Shown here: in pieces, positions 23,901-35,900 of the stretch | Layout of the letters: every line of letters starts with the position of its first letter | Numbering within the stretch: position 1 is the first letter of the stretch | Assembly (NCBI RefSeq): GCF_963576615.1 | Contig: NC_088714.1 | Location: 1,240,001 to 1,304,000, forward strand | Direction: 5' to 3' | Length of the DNA: 64,000 nt | DNA from: Watersipora subatra | Lineage: Eukaryota; Bryozoa; Gymnolaemata; Cheilostomatida; Watersiporidae | Notes under the pieces: generated by a model | The model's input: only the letters and a program-made list of their open reading frames with translations | Told to the model about the DNA's origin: nothing | The model's database searches: none | Made by a program: the position numbers and the translations under genes

Positions 23901-26900
23901 CGATCAGAGATGTCTATATCAGCAAACTCAGCGATATGCGAGATTCTCTCAAGAATTACCATAATAAGTATGTAAGTAAGACGGTATGGTAGTAGTATGT
24001 ATTTGAGATGGTATGATAGAAGTATGTATGTGAGACGGTGTGGTAGAAGTATGTATGTGAGACGGTGTGGTAGAAGTATGTATGTGAGACGGTATGGTAG
24101 AAGTATGTATGGAAGATGGTATGGTAGAAGTATGTATGTGAGATGGTATGGTAGAAGTATGTATGTGAGACGATATGGTCGAAGTATGTATGTGAGATGG
24201 TGTGGTAGAAGTATGTATGGAAGACGGTATGGTAGAAGTATGTATGTGAGACGGTATGGTAGAAGTATGTATGGAAGATGGTATGGTAGAAGTATGTATG
24301 TGAGACGGTATGGTAGAAGTATGTATGGAAGATGGTATGGTAGGAGTATGTATGGAAGATGGTATGGTGGTATTTCTATGATTAACTAGTTAGGAATCTG
24401 TTTTGATCTTTTGATCTGTTTAAATTTATTCCATAGTTTAACCGTAACCATTAAATCAGACGCATTCTCCAGTTGTGTCTAGTTAAGAATACTGGTTACC
24501 TGAAGTTCTGTTATTACGGGTCTTATGGAAGGTGATGTGGCAATTTAGTGCCACTGATTCTCCCGTGAGTCAGTCAAGTTACGGCATCAATCGTACACTC
24601 CAATTTGCATAGTTTTCCAACTAAACAATGTCCAAATCAGTGTTAATATTAATATTGAATCCTTGAATACTTGGTTGTTTGAAACAGACCTCATTGATTC
24701 AGGGTAATATTTATTTGAATTGAACAAGAATGCTTTGACATCTAATAGGGAAAGTTCAATAAAGCTATTTAGGATCGGGATTACAGGAACATATCAAATT
24801 ATTAAGAAACCTGTTCCCAGGTACTTTGTGCTAACAATTAGTTTTTAAGCTACAGAACCTGCAAAAGTTGACCCAGCTGCTTTGCCAAAGGGAAACTACT
24901 ATGAGAGTCAATTCATGTGATATACTTGCAATAGAATGGTAAGGTCCTTTGTAATTCTGTGACTCGGGTCAATTATGTTTTCAAACAGCACGGGCTGAAA
25001 ATTCTAACTGAAAAATTGCAGACAATAACGATGGGAACATCAGGTCTTTGACCTTGCATCAGGTGGGGGACTTCATTTGTTGGATATTATGCAATATTGA
25101 CAGGTGATTTTACTTACGTCAAATCGGTTTGTAACTATCTTAAAGGTTGACTTGCAACAAGATTCACATTACAGTTATGTGGTATCAAAAGATTCACCAT
25201 CTCTTACTCTGTTGTGTTGTAGGTGCCAAATATGTGGGAAAGTGATTACAAGCTCTTAAAAGCTCAAAAACGAAAAGCCGCCGTAGATTGGAATCTGTTT
25301 ATTTCTCTCACGTAGTCATTACAGTTTGGTTATTGTCTTGTCACGTGATGTTCTCACGTGAATTGAAAGGCCAATAAAAAGCTCAATATAAAACTTATCG
25401 TAGCACTAGTTTATGACAAACACTTCGGGTTTTACCGAAGATCCTGTATCAAATATAGATGCTCGCTACTTTACAGTTTTGTTTCGACTTGGTCTAATCG
25501 TCTAGTCGTAATCTGATCATGTGATCCAATACTTCGCAAATAATTTCTGCAGCACTTTTCGATTATTACATATGACCAGCAGGCTCATCATGATTATCAG
25601 ACAATGATATGTACTCCTTCGAGCTAAAGTTAAAAAAATTAAACGAATTTTTACAGTAAGTTATAAGATATCAGTGTTAAAAGTGACAGCATTACAATGA
25701 CAATAAAACAAACGCATAAGAACAATAGACATAGTTTTATTGAATGCGTGAAGTATATTTGTGAAAATATTTCGACGAATGAGATTGCATGAAAGTGCAA
25801 ACAGAAACCATCTTGTAACAACTACGTCCCATTTGAGCAGTTTTGGAAAGAGAATCCAAACTACAGCGGTCTCGTGTGGCTGCGATTAATTGTTCCTTTT
25901 TGAGCTTTTAAGAGCTTTTAATCACATTTCCACATATTTGGTACCTACAACACAACAGAGTAAGACATGGTGAATCTTTTGATATCAAATAACTGTAATG
26001 TGAATTTTGTTGCAAGTCAAAAATAGGCGAAGCAAGAGGGAGCCAGCAACTCAGGATACCTAAATTTTGCCCAACTCTGCAATATGGCTGGTCATACTGA
26101 GCACTATAAAATATCCTTTACGTATATTAGTCACATAAAATTGCCATAGCGACACCACAATAATCAATTACTCATCTTCTGTACTTACTCATCCATAGCA
26201 ACCTCACAATAATCAATTACTCATCTTTTCTACCTACTCATCCATAGCAACCTCACAATAATCAATTATTCATCTTCTGTACCTACTCATCCATAGCAAC
26301 CCCACAATAATCAATTACTCATCTTCTGTACTTACTCATCCATAGCAACCCCACAATAATCAATTATTCATCTTCTGTACCTACTCATCCATAGCAACCC
26401 CACAATAATCAATTATTCATCTTCTGTACCTACTCATCCATAGTAACCCCACAATAATCAATTATTCATCTTCTGTACCTACTCATCCATAGTAACCCCA
26501 CAATAATCAATTACTCATCTTCTGCACCTACTCATCCATAGCAACCCCACAATAATCAATTATTCATCTTCTGTACCTACTCATCCATAGCAACCCCACA
26601 ATAATCAATTACTCATCTTCTGACCTACTCATCCATAGCAACCCCACAATAATCAATTATTCATCTTCTGTACCTACTCATCCATAGTAACCCCACAATA
26701 ATCAATTATTCATCTTCTGTACCTACTCATCCATAGCAACCCCACAATAATCAATTATTCATCTTCTGTACCTACTCATCCATAGTAACCCCACAATAAT
26801 CAATTACTCATCTTCTGTACCTACTCATCCATAGCAACCCCACAATAATCAATTACTCATCTTTTGTACCTACTCATCCATAGCAACCCCACAATAATCA

Positions 26901-29900
26901 ATTATTCATCTTCTGTACCTACTCATCCATAGCAACCCCCAATAATCAATTATTCATCTTCTGTACCTACTCATCCATAGCAACCCCACAATAATCAATT
27001 ATTCATCCTCTGTACCTACTCATCCATAGCAACTCCACAATAATCAATTATTCATCTTCTGTACCTACTCATCCATAGCAACCCCACAATAATCAAGTAC
27101 TCATCTTCTGTACCTACTCATCCATAGCAACCCCACAATAATCAATTATTCATCTTCTGTACCTACTCATCCATAGCAACCCCACAATAATCAATTATTC
27201 ATCTTCTGTACCTACTCATCCATAGTAACCCCACAATAATCAAGTACTCATCTTCTGTACCTACTCATCCATAGCAACCCCACAATAATCAATTATTCAT
27301 CTTCTGTACCTACTCATCCATAGCAACCCCACAATAATCAATTATTCATCTTCTGTACCTACTCATCCATAGCAACCCCACAATAATCAATTATTCATCC
27401 TCTGTACCTACTCATCCATAGCAACTCCACAATAATCAATTATTCATCTTCTGTACCTACTCATCCATAGCAACCCCACAATAATCAAGTACTCATCTTC
27501 TGTACCTACTCATCCATAGCAACCCCACAATAATCAATTATTCATCTTCTGTACCTACTCATCCATAGCAACCCCACAATAATCAATTATTCATCTTCTG
27601 TACCTACTCATCCATAGTAACCCCACAATAATCAAGTACTCATCTTCTGTACCTACTCATCCATAGCAACCCCACAATAATCAATTATTCATCTTCTGTA
27701 CCTACTCATCCATAGCAACCCCACAATAATCAATTATTCATCTTCTGTACCTACTCATCCATAGTAACCTCACAATAATCAAGTACTCATCTTCTGTACC
27801 TACTCATCCATAGCAACCCCACAATAATCAATTATTCATCTTCTGTACCTACTCATCCATAGCAACCCCACAATAATCAATTATTCATCTTCTGTACCTA
27901 CTCATCCATAGTAACCCCACAATAATCAAGTACTCATCTTCTGTACCTACTCATCCATAGCAACCCCACAATAATCAATTATTCATCTTCTGTACCTACT
28001 CATCCATAGCAACCCCACAATAATCAATTACTCATCTTCTGTACCTACTCATCCATAGCAACACCGCAATAATCAATTACTCACCTTCTGTACCTACTCA
28101 TTCATAGCAACCCCACAATAATCAATGACTCATCTTCTGTACCTACTCTTGTTCTCTTCTAGAAACTTCTTTGAGATGGTACGCTTTGACTTTGTGTTGG
28201 ATGATGCTCTAGAGGTCTACTTAATGGAGGTAATCATATATCTACTCGTTACTTACTAGCAGGGCGTAGCATATTCTTGCAGGATTTTCTTATTCGAGTT
28301 AGTTCTTTCATTAACTTGACTGTGGTAAACACCTCATTTTGTTTCCTCTTCAGTACAGTCTTTTTACAGACACAAATCTTGTTTTAAAACTAAACAAACA
28401 TCAGTACATTTTGTGATTTAATTTAAGCTTCCTTATTGTTTTTATACAGCGGTGATCGTTATTGTGGGACTGCTTAAAATAAACACGCTATCTGTTACTA
28501 ATTTATAGTTTGTTAAGTATTTATTAGATTAATTATGGCACTGTGTGTAGCAATAAAAACCTAAGAATGTTTTACGCACAAATATTATTAGGTATCAACT
28601 GATATTAGCCCTTTAGCTTGGTTTTCTGTAACATAACGGTATCTGCACAAACTATATTGGCCTAATATAAAATTGATTTTGAACATGTGTACATGTACCT
28701 ACATGAAAGTAAATTAGCGGTCTTTGTGGTAGTAATTCTTTACTATTTCGTTGGCCAGCCATTATTATCAATCACAGGATATGTTACAATGGGTGCTCAA
28801 TAAATAGATTATATTAATTGAGAATATTTTTAGTGGCAAACAGATTGCCTACCAAACTTGCTTTTTAAATATGTATAGTATGTATGATCTGAGATAATAA
28901 TGATGATGAACTCTTTATTGATAAAATAAAATATGATATACTGCAATTAAACAAAAGCCTCTTTATGCAGGCAGAGATGAAATGAAATTGTGTGATCCGA
29001 CTATAGTACATATTGACCTAAATAGATGGTAATATATTATATAGCAAAAATAGATACTACTATATACAATTAAAATGGACGTGTTTATTTTGATTGTTCA
29101 TGTTTGGCAATGTTGACTGTTTGGCAAAATTTTCCATAATCAAGATTATATGGAATGATACTTTGATATACAATTGATATTTGCAGATACTGTTAACCCA
29201 AGCGTCAGACACTTGGGTTAACAGTATCTGACCCAAGCGTCAGATGGCCCTAGATGCCGAAAAGTGTTAGTGTTAGTCGAGTTAACACCTGACCAGGGCT
29301 ATAATATTATCATCTGTTGTCATGTGAACATGAAACGATGGTTGACTTGCAGGAAGTCTATTATGGAGTCTCAACTATTTTCTGTTGGCTGCGTGTGTGA
29401 TCTAGCATCTTTGTTATCCGCACATATATGGAGGTAACGGTGAGCGGATTCGTCTTCTTTTAAACAAGTTGGACTGTAACTCAATCCTGATCTGAATTGG
29501 AATAATTGGAGTCTACTTTGGCCCATTAAAAAGTCACATAGAGCTCCAAGATTTTCTCTTTCAGTGTTCAGTTTTATTGATTGAAGACATGATCTAGGGT
29601 TAGGTTTAAAAGAAGGCCGTGTTCCATCTCTGATTAGAGCTGTCCATTGTCGTTTCCATTCTTTTTATACACAATTGTTGACTTTTATTTAGAGACTTTT
29701 ATTTAGTGTAGATTAATGGTTTCAGCATATTGAATCGCTGTGTTAGACTTCTTGTGCTGGAGCAGCGCTGTTTCACAAATTAAAGTTGATGGTAATACCT
29801 AAAACTTTTGATGTGGGAGACAAATGGATAGAGTTCAAGTTAATGGTGGGGGAGAGATGGTCCCATTAAACACCACAATTTCTGTTTTCTGGTAATTAAC

Positions 29901-32900
29901 TTGTAGTTTCCATTTCGCCATCCATGTTTTTATAACTTGGCAGTTTTGCAGTTTTCCTTGTAGTTCAGAGTCATCCCTTGCAGACATCAGCACAATGCAG
30001 TCATCTGCATACTGGAGAGATGTTCCTTCAACTTCAGATAGCATGTCTCTCACATATGTAATGAATAATAAGAGAGATAAGACACTTCATTGTGGTAGCC
30101 TATATTGCAAGGCTGTGCTGGGTGGATGTAGTTCTTTACTTTGATGTTTATTTGGCTGGCTGTAAGGAGGAAGTTGGCTAAACCAAGGAAATTGCTGTGA
30201 ATTCCAAACTCTTGTAATCTGTATAGCATCCCCTGATGTGAAACTGTGTCATATGCTTTCTGGAGGCCAAAGAAAAGAGCTGCACATGTTAATCTCTTTT
30301 TCACGCTATGTGTAGCTTTGGTGAGCAGGTTGAGGAGGTATCCCTACTTTGTCTGAATCCATGTTGAGTATTTGGAATGAGAGACCAATGTTCAATTAAC
30401 GAGTGTAATCTCTGTTCCAGAGTTCTTTCGAGTGTCTTACCAACATAAGACCTGATAGTAATAGGACGATATGAACCTGTCTCTCTGTAATCACTTGCTC
30501 CTGGTTTTTGGAGAAAAATGACTAGATTACAGTTGTTCCATCCCCATTTGCGAGTTTCTATGACCTTGTTGCAGAGACAGTGTAACACTATTAGAAAAAG
30601 GTTTGTTCCTTGTGTAAGCATTTTTGGATGGATTCTATCATAGTCAAGACTTTTCCCTGACAGTTTAAGCTTATGGATAGCCTGTGTGATTTCATCCATG
30701 GAAATGATGCTATTGAGCGCACTCACATGTTCATTGTATGTAGCGTCTTGAGAGTTGGCTGGGTCAGGTAGATCATTGTAGGTTAGAGTGCCACATCCAC
30801 CAAATATAGTATGGAACAGGTGTGCTGCTTTGGATTTGTCATCCCTGAGAACTTCATCTTGTGATCCAAGAATAGCCCCAACATTGTGTTCATCTTCCTT
30901 GTTAAATGTAGATTTGAAATCCTTCCAGAAACTTTCAGAACTGTGATCATTAAGTCTGCTAGTTTTGAATTCCAGGTGTTTTTGTTGTGCACTTGATAGC
31001 TCACTTTTAAACAGTTGCTGAATTCGATCCAGCTCGTTGCCATTTCCATAAGAGGAACGTTATTTGTACTGTGATCTAACTTGTCGAAGTTGGGAAGACA
31101 GCTTGGAGAGCTCTTCATTCCAGTAGGACTTATTGTGTTTGTTTGTTTTTGCTGATGAGACATGTAACTTTTCAGTTTCAAGCAAAAAAATTTTTAGGAC
31201 TTCCCACGTGACAGTTGCATCAAACATTGTGGTGAAGTCAGTAATGTGCTGCACACACATTGTTTTTAGGGTGCGACTGAAGGAATACCAATCGGTGTTG
31301 TTCCATTTGTATACGGTCTTTTTCTCAGGCGATGGTAAGCATATATTGAGCTCTGTTATGACCGATACGTGACCCGTACGTGGGGCACCGGTAAAAAGTT
31401 CAAGTGTTATCAACATATTGATTCTTGACAAAGCGAGTGATGTCTGTAGAAGCGACAAACAAATCAATGAAGCTTGAGTTATTGTCACATAGAAATGTCG
31501 GGTTGTCATGTTTGTAGATGACCTCACGTCCCACTTTCTGTGCAAACTCAAAAAGGGTGATGAATTCTGTCCATGATCGCCCTCGAGTCTCATGGCGAGC
31601 ATTGAGATCACCAATCAAAAGGATTCCATCAACTTTAAGTGTTGCCATTTTGTCTTTCAAGTTTGCCGTAGTTTGAAGAATTTCCTCTAATTTTGTGCTT
31701 TCTTTGGGTGGTGAGTACAGTGAACAAATATAGAGTTGATGTGTGCTCACTTTTGCTATCGTGACTAGCATGTCTGCTGAATGTGGTTCAAGGTCAGGGT
31801 ATCTGGTGAGTTGTATGTTGTCTTTGGCTAATAGCGTCACCCCTCTTTGATTTGGCTTGATGATGCTTCTCATTTTTCAGAATACACCGATGGCGAGTTT
31901 ACTCAATTTTTCTTTCTGATAGACATACAATATCAATGTTTTCACTCCACACATACTGTGCCAGAGTTTTTATGGTGTTTTGGAACATACCATTGATGTT
32001 TTTTTGACATATTTTGACTGCCATTTTAAAACTCGTTATGATGTTGGGTGATCTGATTCAGGCATTTTTTGTAGTCGCTACATTTGTTGTGTTGATTGGA
32101 ACTGTGTTTGCCATTGCAATTTCTACATTTGAGGGTTTTCAGCACCGATTATGTGCGAGCCTTCATCAATGTCTTTTCCACAATGGGGGTATGCTTTTGC
32201 ACTGTCACATCGGTTTTGGGAGTGCCCGAGCGTCCAGTTGTTTGTACAGTGACTAACTTGTGGGCTCCACTCTAGTTAATATACTCTGACATATTGGCTT
32301 TGGCTTCCTAGTTTTTAGCCATCATGTATGGCTTTCTTTAGGTTCTCTGGCGTTTTGAAATAGATTTTAACAGTTCTTAGTTTTTGTTTTAGATGGCCTT
32401 TGGCCATTCTATAAAATGATGTGCCCTCAAATGATTGATCTAGGCCATTCTAGAGATTAGTGTCCTCCATGTCAATAGGTAAACCTTTGGCAACAGTGAT
32501 TGTGTTAACTTGTTTCTTAGACGGCGCTTTTGCTTTTGATGACTCAAAAAGCCCATCTTCTGGGTAATCAAGTTGCTTCTCATCTTTTTGGTAACTGAAT
32601 CAATAGCTTACTTTTGTTGTGGGGATAGTGGTTAATACTCGATTATAATTTTGCTGTCTAAGTGCTTACATATTTCTCTTCTGATCTTATCGTCAGAAGT
32701 GTTCTGCTGGTGTCTTTTATGTCTCCGGTGACCACTACTTTGTCTACCTGGAAAAATATTCTCCCTGGTTTGTTTGGTGTAGGTGGTGGGTTTTGTGTGA
32801 TTGTAGGTTGTGTCATATTTCTGCCCCTTCTCTCGTTACTTACTTGATGCCATTTATTATCCGACTCATGATTAAATTCATTTGTTGTCGAGGACGATTC

Positions 32901-35900
32901 TGAATTGATATATTCTGTAGTGGTGGTGAACTCTTGATGACACGGTTGCTGTCTGTTTTGCATTAGGTAACTGATATTTGGTCCAAGAGTGGCCTTCAGT
33001 TCTTTGTTTTCTTTTTCCAGGGGCTCATTCAAGATTCATTGACTCCAGTTTCTTTTCCAGACGCTGTATCATGGAAATGGCGGTAGAAATGGATGGTTGA
33101 GTGATATTGCTGGTGTTTTCAGGAGTGATGTTGCTGGATGTCACATGTTTTCCAGTTGCTTTGTAAGATGGTTTTTATTGGGGTGCTTGACTGTGTAATC
33201 TCGCCTGATGGACTTGTTGGAGTTGTCTAATATCATTTGAGGCTTGAACCGGTTGTACGCATCAATTGGGAAGAGTTTGACAGTTTTTTTAAAGGAGTTG
33301 ACCTTTTTCTGCGGTTTAGCTGACTGGAGTAGGTAAGAGAGAAATCATTTTCCCGAAGTCCTCAAGTAAATATAACAAGGCCATATTTCCTTGAATGAAT
33401 ACTGTTCCACCGCTATATACATTGATGTATAAGGAATTTTTGAATTATTTTGGATATCAGTTGGGTAGGTTTTCTATTCTCCCTGTAGCAAATCTTTTCA
33501 ACGTGAAAGATATTCTGGGTGACAGTAGGCAGCTACACTTTCATGGTGTTGACATGTTATAATTTCCATGGCATTATACGTATATATCTTGGAATGTTGA
33601 CCACAGTACAGATATCTTCACCATCTTTGTAGTAGCTACTTTTTATTTCACATAAGGCCTTGTTGAGTGCAACCATTATTGTTGTGAACACTTCTGTACA
33701 ATCTATTGGGTTTTTATCAGTATGGTATCGATGGGATAATGAAAATAGTGAGTTTATGCCATAAATGACACGAACAAGCTTACTAGTTGGTCCATAATTA
33801 CATTGTGTATCTGTAACTAGACAGTGTATAATGGAATAAGATCTGAATGAGTGATAATACACAGTTTGTATTGCAGAAAAACAGGAGCACAAGACAATCA
33901 GCTCAGCTCACCTTATTCAAAACAAACACCAACTACTTTACGTTGTGTTTAACGTTATGCATAGCGTCAAGCCTGACTCTGCATAATGGAAACGCAAGAG
34001 CCAATAAATGCTGCATATATAATTGTGAAAAGCCTTGATGTGTACGATACAAAATATTCCACAGACAGCAATAATCATACTGGAATTATTACCTTCTACC
34101 AGGTAAACATGTCTCCCAACTTGTCTTCTGGACACTTCACTAGGAATCGTCTCCTCTACGAACAGGTAGTCTACAATCTGTTACATGTTGTTGGGGCAGC
34201 TACGAGAGTGGAACACCATAGCAAGTTAGAAGTTAATGAGCAGGAGATGAGAGTTGGCCCTCGAGACTTGAGTGTGGATCCAGATGCATGCGTGAAGCAC
34301 TGCGCTGACGGGTAGGTTAAAGGGTTAAAGGTCATTTGATGTAGACTGTCTTACTTATCTGTTCTATCTTAAGATTGTTCTAAGTTATTTTACACTCTGT
34401 CTACGTATGTCTAAATCAAACCTCTACTTATCCCCTCAACATAAAACTTTCCAACTTATGATTTAAAGTCTGAGTAAAATTTGAATCCACATTCAAAGTA
34501 ATATTCAACATGTGATGTTCCAAATTTCTTGAAACATTGCTGTTTTGTCAGTTTAATGTAGAAAGCTATGCAAAAACAGTAAATAACAAAAACATTCAAA
34601 AAAACAGTAAATTCAAAAATCTCTTTCTGAATATACACATCGTCTAACCCACAATGTCCAAACCGAAATTCTACTTAGAATACAACAGGTTTCTAATCAA
34701 ATGGGAAGCTTATGAGATTTGAACTGTTTAGAGAAGCCTAATAGTATTGACATACTCGTTGAATCTTCAGGCGAACGTTTTTTGAATGTAGGTTTGGTAA
34801 GAATTACAGCAAATACTAGAATTGCCGTTAAATTGTAGCTTTGTGTATTATTCACTCTTTAAAATATAGATCGCGTTAAAATAATGGCAGAGTGGTAAAA
34901 CAGGACTTTAGATGTGAGACTTTTGACCGAATAAATTTTTTTGTAGAAATTAAAGTTTTAGGTTTAAAATTTAAAACAACTAGGTTTACATATTTGAGTA
35001 TTATTATTATTATGGTATTATGGTAGCTCATGGCTCACCTAGCTTCTTAAGATGACATCTAGGCTGTTCGTGTTCGTCGTTCATATTCAGATTGCCACTA
35101 CTGACAGTCGTTAAAATCTCCAAACTAAAATAGCAAGGGAAATCCTCTTCTATTCATTATTACTGTAGTGTTTCAGTTTTTCATGCACAATTTTGTTTCA
35201 GTGTTTAGTTTTTACATAGTTTCATATAATGTATTTGTTTTAATGATATGTGCAATTTCCTGCAGTATTTGGTTTCTGGGCTGTGGAACGAATTAAACAG
35301 TTTATAATGTATTCTTATTTGAGTATTGATCCAGCGTATGATGATTTTAAAATAGAAAGTTTATTTTGGAAAGATTGAACTTCATCTGTAGAGATTGGAT
35401 CTTTCTTCAATGATTGTATTCGCAGTTGTTTAGCTTTATTCTTTTACAAAGTATACATTCAAGTAGTCAGACGACTCCTAAAAATTGTGGGGAACTTTAG
35501 GTGTAAAGCAGTGGAATGCAGGCTATGTTACCCATGCATGACTTCTTCATATAAGGAAATGCTTCAGGAGGCATACTTGGAGCATGTCAACAGACGGAGT
35601 ACGAAGCGAATAATGCCACCTACCATGGTATGTACGGTAGACTCACTCATTTTATTTCTCGTGCTAGCTGTAGCCTCGGTTTCAACATTGTCGGGTGATT
35701 AAAGGCGGTCTTTAGTTATTATCAGAGATGGCCCCATAAGAGGCCAAGTTCAGGAAAAAGCTCGCTTGCAGCAGTGGCTAAACGCCTGCAAAACCTGTCA
35801 AAGTTTTCTTTTGTGGGGTTCCACAAGGCTGCCGCCTACCCATAAGTTATTAGTACATATATTTGTATATGTGGTTATTGCTGGTAAACTATCAGTTCAT

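Larger units (their letters stand above)
28893..33080 (-). mobile_element. Non-LTR retrotransposon (LINE), broken, antisense in a TTLL intron
   Basis: Read on the minus strand: a Gag-like ORF1 with CCHC zinc knuckles, an ORF2 with an APE-type endonuclease then reverse transcriptase, a 3' region, and an end near 28893 with the polyadenylation-like AATAAAGAGTTCATCATC followed by ATTATTATC, a tail typical of LINEs. The gene order and CCHC ORF1 place it among Jockey/CR1/I-like elements; I cannot fix the clade. ORF2 is split over at least five frame changes, so it is dead, but long open pieces remain, which suggests moderate age. It lies between TTLL exons 28163-28229 and 34103-34311. The 5' end is uncertain. 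Confidence 0.85.

Noticed and set aside
26150-28150. Possible CRISPR-like array
   Set aside because: Units are directly adjacent with no unique spacers, and the host is an animal. It is a tandem minisatellite.
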